The notes: generated from the sequence alone by a model not told the origin. A DNA stretch of 64,000 nt from Brachypodium distachyon (GCF_000005505.3 NC_016133.3:59423237-59487236), one strand, 5' to 3'. Positions 48,879 through 61,119 are shown, counted from the stretch's first letter. Program-made: numbers and translations.

Positions 48879-51845
48879 ATGGAAGTAGTGGCAGGGGCGA
48901 TGGGGCCCCTCCTCAGCAAGCTCGGCGAGCTTCTTCTCAATGAATTTAACTTGGGAGAAACGCGTGAGGAAAAGCGTCAAATCTCTTGAGACGGAGCTCG
49001 TCCTCATGCATGCCACCCTCCTAGGTAGGTGAGGTGCCACCTGACCAACTTGACATGAACGTTAGGGTATGGGCGGGCAAGGTGCAGGACCTCTCCTACG
49101 ACATGGAGGACATTGTCAACACCTTCATGGTGCAAGTGGAGAATGGACATGAGAACGAGCAGCTGACAAACATGAAAAACCGAGCGAAGAAGTTGCTTAA
49201 GAAAACTATCAAATTGTTCAACAAGGGTAAGGCGCTTCATCAGATCTCTGTGGCCATCCAAGAAGCTCAGGACCTCACCAAGGAGTTGTCCGATCTGCGT
49301 AAAAGGTACAAGCTTATGATACATAGCAACAACACCGGTGCTGCCAACACCGGTGCTAACATCGACCCTCGCCTGTTGGATATGTACAAAGATGTAACTG
49401 AGCTTATTGGCATCGAAAAGGAAAGGGACGAACTAATCCAAAGCTTGACAGAGGATGGTTACAAGTCCAAGCAGAACTTGAAGACAATCTCTATCGTTGG
49501 GTTTGGTGGACTGGGAAAAACAACTCTTGCAAAAGCAGTGTACAATAAGATTAAAGTGGAATTTGATTGTGGGGCATTTGTTTCAGTGTCTCGAACTCCT
49601 GACGTGAAGAGAATTTTGAAGGATATTCTCTATGATCTTGACAAGGACAAGTTTCAAAACATACATAGCACAACAAGGGGTGAAAATCTGCTCATTGACG
49701 AACTCCGTGAATTTCTTGAAGACAAGAGGTACATATTGAAAGAATCCTATCTTTCTCTCTCAACTATGGATCATGTATTTGTAAAAAGAGAAGTCATTTT
49801 GTGCATGCTTGTGCATTCATCTTCTTAATTTGCATCCTGTTTGGTATATATTTCTAGAGTTTGCTTTAGTCTGCTTTCAGTTGGATACCTCATTATTTGC
49901 TTTCATTTTGCCCCTTAGAAAGCATATCTTGATTGACTTGCCAACTAACACCGCCAAAAATTGATACAGGTATCTCATCATGATTGATGACATATGGGAT
50001 GTGAAAACATGGGGGATAATCAAGTGTGCTTTATGTGGAAACAGTCTTGGCAGTCGAATAATCACAACAACACACAATGTCAATGTTTCTGAAGCATGTC
50101 ACTCTTCTGGTGACGACATTATTCATAGGATGAAACCTCTTTCCACGGAAGAATCACAAAGGCTCTTTTATAGAAGAATATTTCCTAGTCATCATTACTG
50201 TAGCTAGTCTCTTGTCTAGTAATCAGAACAGGATGTCAAAGGATCACTGGTGCCATGTGCTCAAGTCTATTTGGCGTGGAATTACAGAAGATGCTATTGT
50301 GGGCTATTATGATCTACCTTCTCATCTTAAGACTTGTTTATTATATTTAAGTATATTTCCAGAAGACTATAAGATTGAGAGACATAGATTGATTTGGAGG
50401 TGGATAGCTGAAGGTTTTATCCATCATGGAAAACAAGGAAAGGGACTATTTGAGGTTGGTGAAAGTTACTTTAATGAGCTTGTAAACAGAAGCATGATCC
50501 AGCCTGCAGATATGAACTACGAAGGCAAGGCATATTTTTGCCGTGTGCATGATCTGGTTCTTGATCTCATATGTTCATTGTCACGTGAAGAAAACTTTGT
50601 TGCTATATGGGATGCCAATGGGCAAAGCATACATGAATCACAAAGCAATTTCCGTAGGCTGTCCCTTCAAAACATTAGCATGGCAGAGCTCGGCACCCCT
50701 CAGCTTGGTACCATGAACATGTCACAAGTGAGGTCTTTTTCCCTCTTTATGGTTGACATTAACCCGATGCCATCTCTTTCTTGCTTTCAAGTTTTACGAG
50801 TACTAGATTTAGAAGGCTGCCATTCTGTCAGAAGAAAAGATAAGATTTATCTTAGGCATCTTGGGAGTGTACTACACCTGAAGTACCTAGGACTAAATAG
50901 AACCCATGTCAGTGAACTTCCCATAGAAATAGGAAATTTGCAAATTTTACAGACACTTGACATCAGACGTACATATGTGCGTGAGCTACCCTCGAGTGTT
51001 TTTCAACTAAGAAAGTTGATGCGGCTATGTATCAATAGTGAGATAAAGTTGCCAGCAGCCAGCTTAGGGAACCTGGTCTCCCTACAAGAGTTGAGTACTC
51101 TCAATGTGGACAATTTTTCTGGCGAGGAATTAAAAGAGTTGGGCAGTCTGACAGAGTTGAGGTTCCTTATGATTTGCTTTTCCTGCAAAATGGATGAGAA
51201 CCAGGATAAAGCTTTGGCGGAGTCCATAAATAAATGCAAAAATTGCAAAGTCTAGAGTTTTTTGGTGTTGGATGCACCAAATTCATTCCGGTAAGAAGGG
51301 TTCCACGTCCAACACTCCATCGTTTTGATGAAGATTTGCTCTCTGCTATGCCAAGTTCATCACTTCCATTCCTATCCTATGTACATATAAGTGTGGATCA
51401 AGTACGAGGAGATCACATTGTGACCCTTGGGATGCTGCCTGTACTTCGTTTTCTTTACCTGGATGCTCGTAGATCCAAGAAAGAGCTGGCAGAACTGGAA
51501 AGAGGGTTTGTGCTCTCAGCTGATGGTGCATTTCCGTGTGTGACAGAGTGCACTTTCTTGGGTTTTCAGACATTTCCATGCATGTTCCCACAAGGGACTA
51601 TGCCAATGCTTCGATCCTTTCATTTCAGTTTCCTGGCACGTCAAATCTTCAGCCATCACTTCGAACTGAGCATGAGTCACCTCCCTTTGATCCAGCAAGT
51701 CACGGCTGATGTTTGGTGTCATGGAGCCAATGCTGGGGAGGTGAAGTTTGCAGAGACTGAGTTCAGGCGTGCAGCGGCTGACCATCCTAACCTTCCCACA
51801 TGTCTGATCGACAGATATGGCATAGACCGGTGCTTGGAGAGACAG
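48879..51845 (+). pseudogene. CC-NB-LRR immune receptor (NLR) pseudogene
   Basis: An intracellular immune-receptor copy. It begins MEVVAGAMGPLLSKLGELL (Rx-type coiled coil). The NB-ARC part shows the P-loop GFGGLGKTTLA, then after an intron (49729-49969, phase 2) kinase-2 LIMIDDIWD and RNBS-B GSRIITTTH. An MHD-like VHD (RVHDLVLDL) and leucine-rich repeats (LPIEIGNLQILQTLDIRRT) follow. Lesions are an extra G near 48952, a second shift near 49022, a deletion near 50190 that removes the GLPL segment and shifts frame, and another shift near 51235. Loss of GLPL destroys nucleotide-pocket geometry, so no receptor function is expected. The 3' end splices at 51845, and a possible last exon lies near 52420. 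Confidence 0.88.
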
Positions 51846-52099
51846 GTATCTCTTAAGTCCTGCTTAGAGTGCATATACTTTTTTGTGTGCTAGCCACTAT
51901 AGTTTAATTGTATTATCCATTTGTTTCTTTTGTTTTGAGTTTCAGCTAGATGTAGTACTGCCACGTAAGGTGCGGGTCTTGTGCTAACCAACATATCCTG
52001 CGCTACGTACGGTGCAGGTAACAACCACTCCTCGCTCTCCATTAGTAACTTGAACTACTGCCTTGCAGTGATTATTTCACCTTTCGTAATCCATGCATA

Positions 52100-52330
52100 T
52101 ATGAAGCAAGGTTTTAAATCGTGCGCTAAATCATTTCGCGGCGGCATCCTCCAACCGCAATAGCGGCCGCTACACCATCGCGTACAAAAATTAGCGCCAT
52201 ACCTAAACTTATCTGTTATATAATGAAGAAGATAATGCAGAATTACGAATTAACGTTGATTTCGCGGCAACTGTCATAGTGTCATGCTGAGGCTTCCGTT
52301 CTGCTATAGCGGCCGCGCTATTTATTTCTA
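52100..52330. mobile_element. Probable non-autonomous DNA element with GCGGCCGC-rich ends
   Basis: The ends TTTTAAATCGTGCGCTAA and TAGCGGCCGCGCTATTTA are roughly complementary, and GCGGCCGC-type motifs lie at both sides. Such sequences recur as small elements in grass genomes. The borders are approximate. Confidence 0.4.
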
Positions 52331-52734
52331 TGATATGAAGTTCTTTTAGATGATGATGCATGTGTGTGACCTTGGCTTGTTCCATATGCACTGCAGCCGT
52401 GTTGTGGCTATTGCCCAGATGGGGTCATCGCCATCCTCTGGTCAGGCGAGTCCTAGAGCAGGGCAAACCCAGCTCCAACACCGGCACAAGAAAGCCTACA
52501 AAGCTGATGCTAGGAAAATAGCCTTGTGGTTGCTGGTCATCCACGACATGGACAACCTCCGCAACAAACGCCTCTAGCAAACACTTCTGGAGGCTTAGAT
52601 CTCTGACAAAAATCGCATCCGTGGGTCTCTTTATGTTATTCCGTTTTAACAAATAGAATCTCTGTGCATCTTGTTTTGGCCTTTCAGTGCCACGTGGTAG
52701 TTGACAGCCATTGCAGTAGCCACTCGTCTTATTA

Positions 52735-52847
52735 CTCCCTCCGACCCGTATTACTTGTCGAAATATTACGTGTATCTAGACGTTTTTTAAACATAGATAC
52801 ATTCATATTTAGGCAAATTTGAGACAAGTAATATGGGTCGGAGGGAG
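52735..52847. mobile_element. 113-bp Stowaway MITE, copy B
   Basis: CTCCCTCCGACCCGTATTAC at the left and GGGTCGGAGGGAG at the right are flanked by TA on both sides. Same length and family as the copy at 39342-39454, with only a handful of differences. Confidence 0.93.
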
Positions 52848-52849
52848 TA

Positions 52850-55460
52850 GTTCATTTGACATGCCGATGCTTACTTATCTTCATCCTAATCCTTGTTGGG
52901 TTTTGCTTGAAAAACAGAAATGCCTTTAAGCAAGGATAGCAGGCCGCAGGATCTTGGATTATCTATGCCAGTGACATGCGCTGATGGGAACCACCAAGGA
53001 AGATCAGTGAGCTGTATTTGCTTCCTACCTGATAGCCAAAACTTTATAAATTGGGAGTCTAGAATCGAAATTTTCTTGTTTGTTGAGTAGCAGTAAGCGG
53101 CGGAGCAGGATACGGTATGGAACTGGATTAGGAGATGCTATGATTTGTACTGGATTAGGATTAGGCTATGTTACTGTTTTGTAACTGCAGCAGATGATGC
53201 TATCTATGATAAAACCCTTGTTGTTTGTGCTGGATTAGGATCTGTTATGTTCTGCTCGAGATCTTCCTTCCATGGTCTTGGGTAGTCTGGTCTGCTCTGC
53301 CTGTGTTGCAGTCTGATGTTGCTTGCTTTGGCATTGCTGCATGTGTCTAGTTGGTTGCAAATAGGATTTCAATTATCTAATGATTAGATCAAAGTTAACT
53401 ATTTATGTCGATGCCCAGGCGAGATGAGAATGCCGAAATATGGCAATGCCCCGATGAGATGAGAATCCCTAAATAATATCTCAAAAATAACTGCCTCACA
53501 AGGCAATTTAGCAGATTAGTAAACTCATGTAACCACTTCTAAAATGTGCCCTTGGATGAAATCCAACTTTAGTATTGATCTGAGCCTGATTTCTTCTCTG
53601 GAATTTATGCACGGTCTCATGAAACACGACCACTTCTCTAATTTGTGCCATCCGTCCGCGTTTTGAAATTCAACTTTGGTATTGATCCGAGCCTGATTTG
53701 TTTCCTTGAGTTCTACCTTTGTCGTAACTTATTCAACTTTGACCAAATTTACATAAATTCTACCAACATCTATGCTTTAAATTAGTTTTATTAAATCTAT
53801 CCTGATATATATTTTCAATAGCATACTCGTTTGGTATTCTACCTGCTAGATACATTTTTTCTGTAAACTTATTGAAACTTTAAGCTGTCTAGGACGAAAA
53901 TAAAACTTCATTTAAAAATGGAGCTAGCAAGTGGCGAATCATATGAAATCATATTATCCCCCCTTCTCTGTCCCCTCCACCTCTCGCCGCCGCCCTTCCG
54001 TCCCGCCGTCACCCGCCCGCCACCAGATTGAATCGCCGCTGGGGATTCCGATGCGTCAAAGGCTGTGGTCGCTCCAGTTCCCCTGTTGTGCAGGTGAGTA
54101 CCTAGCTAGGGCTTGCAACCCCCCCTTTTTCTCTCTCAAATAGTAGATCGACTGTGCTCCATCCCGGTTATTCCTAGGCTTAGGAATCAGATTGCTTCGT
54201 TCAGGATTGACTCCATTGTGTTCCAACTGACTTCGCAATAAAAGCATTGCGACGTTGCAAGGATGCTTCCTTAACCGTGCCGGCTTTGCATTGGGCTGTC
54301 GGTACTATATTCTCGGGTAGTAGACCGCTGTTAATATTCAGGTTAATCTCTCTTTATTCTAAAAATTGACTCCTGAGGCAGCAGCCTAATTTTCAACCCG
54401 GGATCTCTCCCCTTTCCATTACTTGCATAACGGAAATACAAAGTATCAACCCACAGAACACTAAGAGAGAAATAAGAGATGAAGGGGGAGATCAGACTAC
54501 ATTTGGAGCAGGAAACCCGCTGACCAGCTCCGCATTCGGAAACTGACTACGGGACGAAAACCTGCTCCCTACCTAGCCCTACCAACAGTTCAGAAACAAA
54601 TGAAGTAACAGCGAGAGTTTGTTACAGACCAAAAGAACCTCAAAAGATTACAGTCCAACCAAACAAACAGCCACCAAGATAGCAGGCGATCAGCGACGAT
54701 CTCGGCAGCAGCCTAATTAAGCCACATGTTTGATTCAGATAGTTGAGGTGAAGACTGCTAGCGTCGTTTGTAATTTTCTGAAAATGTGTTCTCTTATCCA
54801 GTTCCAAGTATACTGTCAAATCTGAAATAGTTATTCTATAAGTATCCAGATAATTCAAAATGTAAATTAGGTGGTCAAAGTTCAAGTTTTTTCCTGAATA
54901 TTTTCTATCATATGTTTTTAAATGATCTGTATTTCCATTGATGCTAGAAAGTGGAAACCAATGTTTAGTTTTTTTTAATGCTGGTAAGGGTTAGTTTATA
55001 GAGAATAGTATTTTCAATTGATTTTCTGAAGAGTATTAGTGAAATTTCAGAATAAAAGTATATCTAGAAAGATGTCATACTAAAATCTTTCATATACTAA
55101 TTTCCATTTGTATGATTGTATCACACATTAACGTTCACAAAAATATTTCAAAGACATACAAAACTTGACAAAAATAACTTGTGTTCGTTTCATCCACACA
55201 TCTTTGTAGCCAATCATCAATGGCAAATAAAATTATTAAGATTTTGCATGTCAATTGCTGAGCTCTACATTCTTTGCACTAAAGTTCCGGCATAAACTAT
55301 TATGAACGGGCAATGAGTGGCCATCGCAATCAAGAGCGACACTTATGCTGAGCAACCGAATCAGATGGTGAAGCACTAATATGAACTGACAAATAGCAGC
55401 CCACATGGGCATAGATAGCAAATAAGATCAGGGATTGGACCGTACAATGTGCAAATCTAC
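52850..55460. other. Intergenic, one exon-like GC-rich block
   Basis: At about 53950-54095 a CT/GC-rich block ends in a strong donor (GTGCAG|GTGAGT) and looks like a 5' leader exon without a matching downstream gene. A purine-rich stretch from 54380 to 54720 resembles transposon sequence (GTTACAGACCAAAAG) but was not identified. The rest is AT-rich with nothing supported. Confidence 0.3.
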
Positions 55461-55928
55461 CTTCCCCAAGTTTTTTACTGAATTCTTCAGTGCATTCTCA
55501 ACTTCTCTAAAGGAAACCTAGCAGGCATTCCGGATAATTGATCAAAATCAGAGTCTTCACCATTCTCTTCATACTTCCTCCTTTGTAGACAAAGAATGGC
55601 AACAACGACAAGTAATAGTACAAGAGTACTTGTTGGAAGTGTAATTGTTAAAATAACGTTCCGTCGGTTTGTAGGAGCAGAAGTGGATTTGGAGGGTCTA
55701 TAGCACCTTGATGTAAGCAGTGGAGTTGTAATGAAGAGCTTCAGGTTGTACTAATTGCAATGAGAATACCTTTGTCACCCAGAAACATTCACCGTTGGAG
55801 TCGTCCTGGCCATACCTGAACACAACTTCCCTGCAGGAGCAATTGTGCTTGCTTACAATCATTTCTGTTTAAATTCACAATGGTGTGGCTTTCATCAAAA
55901 TTAGAAACATCAATAAGAGTAAAGAAAT

Positions 55929-56649
55929 TGTAGAGAATTCGAGGTGGACCTAACACACTACGAGAGGGCCTATTCACCTATACCAACTACTTTGGTGTAG
56001 TTGATTAGTCCCTTTTTATTTCTACTTACTTAGTGCAAGTTTCCGGGCGGTAGAGCCACTCACGTTAAAGCAAGTCTTGAATCCGGGCGGCTATGCCACT
56101 CACGTTGAAACAAGACCGTTGTGATTCCGGGCGAATCCGCTCACGTTAAATCACAACTTATATGCACTAAGTACTTAGAAATAACAAGGCCTAACCGGGA
56201 GACTTATATGAACAAAGTAGTACTATATTGCTTTAGGAATATTAGTACAAGAGAGAGCATACACACCTTACACTTGCTCACACCTTGTTCTCCACCTTTT
56301 TCACTTTCTTATTCTCTACTACACAAGGTGTGAGGTAAGAGCCTCTATTTATAGGACTACATGGCCATTGGATCTTTGACATGTGTCAAAATCTTAGCCA
56401 TTGATACAAAATATTTAAAGCCTTCCACACACTTCTACATAAATATCTAGGCACTAGAAGGTTTCCTATTTATTTATTTTAAACTCCTATTCTAGAGTAT
56501 TCCAAAGCTTCTACATAATTCTTCATGCATATCTAAACACTAGAAGGTTCCCTCTTTTATTTATTTTATATTCTAGAGTATTCCATAGTAATGTCTTCTT
56601 TCTTGTAATATTGAGAACATTCTAGAAGCTTGCATTGTATTCTCCAACA
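55929..56649 (-). repeat. 3' LTR of the copia element
   Basis: Begins TGTTGGAGAATAC and ends AATTCTCTACA on the minus strand. It contains two or three CACTCACGTT(A/G)AA-type repeats (plus strand, 56055-56150) that could be regulatory. Confidence 0.95.
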
Positions 56650-56656
56650 CTCCCCC
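56650..56656 (-). other. Polypurine tract of the copia element
   Basis: GGGGGAG lies directly against the 3' LTR on the minus strand. The TGA stop of the pol frame (56659-56657) sits immediately before it. Confidence 0.85.
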
Positions 56657-59161
56657 TCAATGCAAAGCTTCTTTGGTGACCATGCCAAGAGCTTCTCGAA
56701 ACTTCTCGAACTTTGATTTGTTGAGACTCTTGGTGAGGATATCTGCAGTCTGTTCTTCTGTCTTTGTTGGCACCATCTCAATTTCCCCCTTAAGGACCTT
56801 TTCTCTGATGTAGTGGTAGTGCAGCTCTATGTGCTTTGTCCTTACATGGAAGACAGGATTTTCTGCTAGCCTTATGGTGGATAAGTTATCATAGAAAATC
56901 CATACCTGATTTTTTGGAGTTTGATGAAGGTCTTCCATCAATTGTTTAAGCCAGGTGCTTTCTTGTGCTGCCACTGCCGCTGATCGATATTCTGCTTCAG
57001 TACTTGACAGTGCCACTGTAGGTTGCCTTTTGCTGCACCATGTTATGGCTCCCGATCCAAGACTGAAGAGATATCCAGTGGTTGATCTCCGTGTATCACA
57101 ATCTCCGGCATAGTCGGCGTCGCAGTAACCAATAACCTGGCATTCTTTTGTTTTCTTATATAGGATGCCATAATTTAAGGTGCTTTTGACATACCTGAGT
57201 ATTCGCCTTATTGCATCAAGGTGAGGCTTCTTTGGTGTGCTCATGTATCGGCTTGCCACTCCAACGGCATAGGAAATATCTGGCCGACTAAGTGTCAGAT
57301 AGATAAGACTCCCGACCAGTTGCCGATACATGGTTGCATCCTCCAAATTCTTTCCTTTGTCTTCTTGAAGTCTTGCGTTAGGATCCATAAGAGTGGAAAT
57401 AGGTTTGCAGTCAAGCATCCCATACCTCTTAAGAAGGTCCTTCGCATACTTTTGTTGGCCTAAGAATATCCCATTCTTAGTGTGCTCCACCTCAAGTCCA
57501 AGGAAGTGTCTTAACTCACCAAGTTCCTTCATTTGAAATCTCACGGAGAGATTTTCCCTTGTCCTTTCTATCTCCTCGGAGTAATCTCCCGTGATGATCA
57601 AGTCATCAACATAGACTAGAACTATTGCTAGTCTTCCTTCCTTGGCCATCACAAATAAACTAGAGTCTGATGGAGCAACTTTAAAGCCATTGTGTACTAG
57701 GAACTCACCGATCTTTCCGTACCATGCTCTTGGTGCTTGCTTTAGCCCGTAAAGTGCCTTCTTTAGTTTGCAGACATGCTCGGGGTATTTCTTGCTCTCA
57801 AACCCCTTTGGCTGCTCCATGTAAATCTCCTTGTCAAGTTCTCCATGCAGAAAGGCATTCTTGACATCCATCTGCCACAACTCCCAAGACTTGCTGGCAG
57901 CCAATGCAAGCAAGACTCGAACTGTTGTGATTTTTGCCACCGGACTGAATGTTTCTTCGTAATCCAGTCCATACTCCTGCGAGAAACCTCGTGCCACAAG
58001 TCGAGCTTTATACCTTTCAATTGAGCCATCTGTTCGGGTTTTCACTTTGTAGACCCATTTGCAGGATATTGGCTTCACGTCCTTTGGCTTTGGCACTAAG
58101 TCCCATGTTTGGTTTTCCTTTAGTGCCTTAATCTCTTCTTCCATCGCCTTCTGCCACTCAGGGCCTCGTGCTGCTTCTTCATAGGAAGATGGCTCAATAG
58201 GTAAAGACTCATCGGCAAGAGCAGCATTAGCGTACCTTGGATTGGGCTTCCTGGGTCTTGTTGATCTTCGAAGTTCTTGATCATGCTCCTCGATTTGTGG
58301 CTCTTCAGGTTGGTGTATGCCGGTCTTCCACGGACTCTTGGTCTTACTTGGTGAGCTCCTTTCTCCTTCACTTGGGGTTTCTAGCTTCTGATCTCTTTCT
58401 TCTTCTATAACCTCCTCCACGTCAGGTGATTCAGGAATCTCTTCTTTCTTAGGGGACCACCATGAAGAAGCTTCATCGAACACAATGTTCCTTGAGGTGT
58501 GACATTTACCTGTGGTTGGATCACAACACCTCCATCCTTTTCGAGCATCATCGTAACCAACGAAGATGCACCTCTTCGCCTTCTTTTCAAACTTGGTTCT
58601 TAGGTGATCTGGCACAAAGATATAGCATACGCAACCAAATACCTTGAGGTGGCTGATGGCTGGTTTCATCCTCCAAAGCTTCTCATGTGGTGATTTGAAC
58701 CCCAACCTCACTTGTGGTAGCTTATTAATCACATGAGCTGCAGTCCTCATACACTCGGCCCAGAATCTTCCAGGAACATTTTTGGCGTGCAACATACTCC
58801 GACAAGTTTCCGCAAGGTGACGATTCTTGCGCTCCGCTACTCCATTTTGTTGTGGAGTATTAGGGCAAGTTAACTGCCTTTTTATCTTTATTTTCTTGAG
58901 ATAGATGGTGAACTCATTGGATAAATATTCTCTCCCATTGTCAGTGCGTAGGCACCGTATCTTATACTCGAGTTCACCTTCTATCATATCCTTAAATTCC
59001 TTAAATTTCATAAAGGTCTCAGACTTCTCCTTCATAAAGTATACCCAAACGTACCTTGAGAAGTCGTCGATGAAGGTCACCATGTATCTCATGCCTCCAA
59101 GTGATATTTGCTTGACTGGGCCAAAGACATCTGAGTGTATGAGCTCTAGAGGTACCTTTGA
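56657..59161 (-). CDS. Copia pol: integrase, reverse transcriptase, RNase H
   Basis: Long minus-strand frame. Integrase core residues appear in FIDDFSRYVWVYFM, LRTDNGREY and GVAERKNR (D, D, E). The reverse transcriptase active site is YVDDLIITGD. RNase H shows YCDADYAGD and LSSTEAEYRS. The frame continues in phase from the protease part but is separated from it by a TAG at 59164-59162. Downstream of that it is open to 56657. The first ATG (59092) is not the natural start of the polyprotein. Confidence 0.93.
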   Translation of the reverse strand, partial: SKVPLELIHSDVFGPVKQISLGGMRYMVTFIDDFSRYVWVYFMKEKSETFMKFKEFKDMIEGELEYKIRCLRTDNGREYLSNEFTIYLKKIKIKRQLTCPNTPQQNGVAERKNRHLAETCRSMLHAKNVPGRFWAECMRTAAHVINKLPQVRLGFKSPHEKLWRMKPAISHLKVFGCVCYIFVPDHLRTKFEKKAKRCIFVGYDDARKGWRCCDPTTGKCHTSRNIVFDEASSWWSPKKEEIPESPDVEEVIEEERDQKLETPSEGERSSPSKTKSPWKTGIHQPEEPQIEEHDQELRRSTRPRKPNPRYANAALADESLPIEPSSYEEAARGPEWQKAMEEEIKALKENQTWDLVPKPKDVKPISCKWVYKVKTRTDGSIERYKARLVARGFSQEYGLDYEETFSPVAKITTVRVLLALAASKSWELWQMDVKNAFLHGELDKEIYMEQPKGFESKKYPEHVCKLKKALYGLKQAPRAWYGKIGEFLVHNGFKVAPSDSSLFVMAKEGRLAIVLVYVDDLIITGDYSEEIERTRENLSVRFQMKELGELRHFLGLEVEHTKNGIFLGQQKYAKDLLKRYGMLDCKPISTLMDPNARLQEDKGKNLEDATMYRQLVGSLIYLTLSRPDISYAVGVASRYMSTPKKPHLDAIRRILRYVKSTLNYGILYKKTKECQVIGYCDADYAGDCDTRRSTTGYLFSLGSGAITWCSKRQPTVALSSTEAEYRSAAVAAQESTWLKQLMEDLHQTPKNQVWIFYDNLSTIRLAENPVFHVRTKHIELHYHYIREKVLKGEIEMVPTKTEEQTADILTKSLNKSKFEKFREALGMVTKEALH

Positions 59162-60632
59162 CTAATGCTGCGACTCCTTGTATGGCAATTGGTGGGCCTT
59201 GCCATACTGACATCCAGCACAGACCATGTCTGTACGGATATCAAGATCAGGAAGCCCCTTCACTACGTGCTTCTCCATCATCTCCTTTAACTTGTGGTAG
59301 CTGACGTGTCCAAGCCGCGCATGCCAAAGATCAGCCGTCTCATTCTTCCGAGTCTTGTCTACGTATGCTGACTCAGCAGAGAGCACAAAGAGTGAGTCTC
59401 TCTTTTTCCCTTCCATGATGGGTGTGCCGATCACCTTGAGCCTTCTGAAGATTGCTACTTTTTGTGGACCAAACAGAACATACTTCCCTTCTGCTGTCAG
59501 TTGAGGTACTGACAACAGATTCTTCTTCAAGCCTGGGACGTGATAGACTCTCTCAAGTTGTAGTTGTTGAGGACCATACCTTGGAACGGCTGTCTTTCCA
59601 ACATGGGAAATCGATAGCTTGGAGTTGTTGGCTGTCAGCACCATTTTTCCTCCCTTGTACTCGGTCATATCTTGCAGCTTGTTGTCATCATTAGTCATAT
59701 GGTTGGAGCACCCAGAATCAACGATCCAATCATCTTTATAGTTGATTTTTGGATCCTTGATTGCTGCAAGGGCTGGCGCCTCCATGTCCTCCTCCAACTC
59801 TTCTTCATCCGTTGCAAAGACTGGTGGCTCCATGTCTTCCTCCAACTCTTCTTCATCCATCGCAAAGGCTGATGTCTCCATATCTTCCTCCAACTCTTCT
59901 TCATCCATTGTAAGGGCTGGCACCTCCATGTCTTCCGTCCTCCTCCAACTCTTCTTCATCCGTTGCAAAGACTGGTGGCTCCATGTCTTCCTCCAACTCT
60001 TCTTCATCCATCGCAAAGGCTGATGTCTCCATATCTTCCTCCAACTCTTCTTCATCCATTGTAAGGGCTGGCACCTCCATGTCTTCCTCCAAGTCTTCTA
60101 TGTCAACCTCTTGAGAGTATCCAGCTTCGGCATCCCATTCTTCTTCGCTCATGGATGCTTCTAGAGTGATCTCCTCTTTCTCTTTTGTGGTGGCCACATT
60201 CCCTTCATAACGCCTTTTTGGATATCGACATTCTCGAGTAAGGTGACCTTTCTTACCACAATTGGAGCATCCATCATTTGACCTCCTTGAAAATCGGCAT
60301 TCTCGAGCAAAGTGACCTGCCTTGCCACAATTGAAGCATCCATCACTTGGTCTCCTTGCATTCTTCTCATACCATTTTGGTTCTTGTCTTTCTCGTTGGT
60401 CTCCCCCTGAAGAGTTGCTTCTCTCCTTTGGATGTTCTTTCCCACCTTCTGTCCACTTAGGCTTGGGCTTCCATTGTTTTTGGTGTGGGCTCTTCTTCTT
60501 AGTGAAAAGTGCCTCCTCTTCTTCCTTTATGGTTATGCTCCCCATCTTCTTAGCTAACTCCTCTTGATTTACCAATAAATTCTCCAACTCCACTACTGAA
60601 GGTGGAGTAGGCCATCCCATCACCGCAGCCAT
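59162..60632 (-). CDS. Copia nucleocapsid and protease part, with an acidic repeat and frameshift
   Basis: Two CCHC zinc knuckles (CFNCGKAGHFAREC, CSNCGKKGHLTREC) are followed by a run of 16-residue acidic repeats (DEEELEED spaced by short variable parts). The aspartic protease motif (WIVDSGCSNHM) and the GAG-pre-integrase motif (LWHARLGHVSYHKL) come next. The frame changes within the repeat (59901-60055) because a block has been duplicated with a non-multiple-of-three joint. The frame ends in a TAG at 59164-59162. Non-functional as it stands. Confidence 0.88.
59775..60100 (-). repeat. 48-bp tandem repeats with a larger duplication in copia gag
   Basis: Units encoding DEEELEEDME plus six variable residues recur about seven times. 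A block of about 145 bp containing three units is itself duplicated (about 59795-59935 and 59940-60085). The joint near 59937 (TCTTCCGTCCTCC) breaks the frame. Confidence 0.85.
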
Positions 60633-60651
60633 AAACCCATTGTATTCGGGT

Positions 60652-61119
60652 CTAGTGGATGATGATTCTCTTCATCCGAGCCTCGCTCACCTTCTCATCC
60701 GGGGCAAGTTGGGATATCTCACGGCAAATAAACTTCACCTTCGAAAAATATTGACTGATGGATAGATTGCCTTGTGAGATACCTGTGAGCTCATTTTCCA
60801 AGAGCTGGAGCCGTGCTTCATTTTTCCTTGAGAATAGCTTCGCCAAAGTCTCCCATGCCTCCTTAGGTGTCTTCTCATCACGGATGTGCTCCAATAGGTC
60901 CTCTTCGATGGTCGTCTTCAATACAAACATGGCCTTCCCTGACTTGATCTTCCATTTCCGCAAGGCATCAGCATTCTCTGGAGGAAATGCTTCGGTGCCC
61001 GCAACGACCTCCCATAGGTCCTGACCTTGTAGGTAGGACTCCATGCAGGTCTGCCAATAGCCATAGTTGTGGCTATTAAGCTTCCTGATCCCGCTGCTTG
61101 AACTAGCAAGATCCGCCAT
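60652..61119 (-). CDS. Copia gag capsid part (UBN2-type)
   Basis: A 155-codon frame starting at the ATG at 61119. It shows KLNSHNYGYWQTCMESYLQG, WEVVAG, KTPKEAWETLAKLF and LENELTGISQGNLSISQYF, which are typical of copia gag. It ends in a TAG at about 60652 because one base is missing: the natural continuation (TRPEYNGFMAAVMGWP) is in another frame a few bases on. Confidence 0.92.
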   Translation of the reverse strand: MADLASSSSGIRKLNSHNYGYWQTCMESYLQGQDLWEVVAGTEAFPPENADALRKWKIKSGKAMFVLKTTIEEDLLEHIRDEKTPKEAWETLAKLFSRKNEARLQLLENELTGISQGNLSISQYFSKVKFICREISQLAPDEKVSEARMKRIIIH

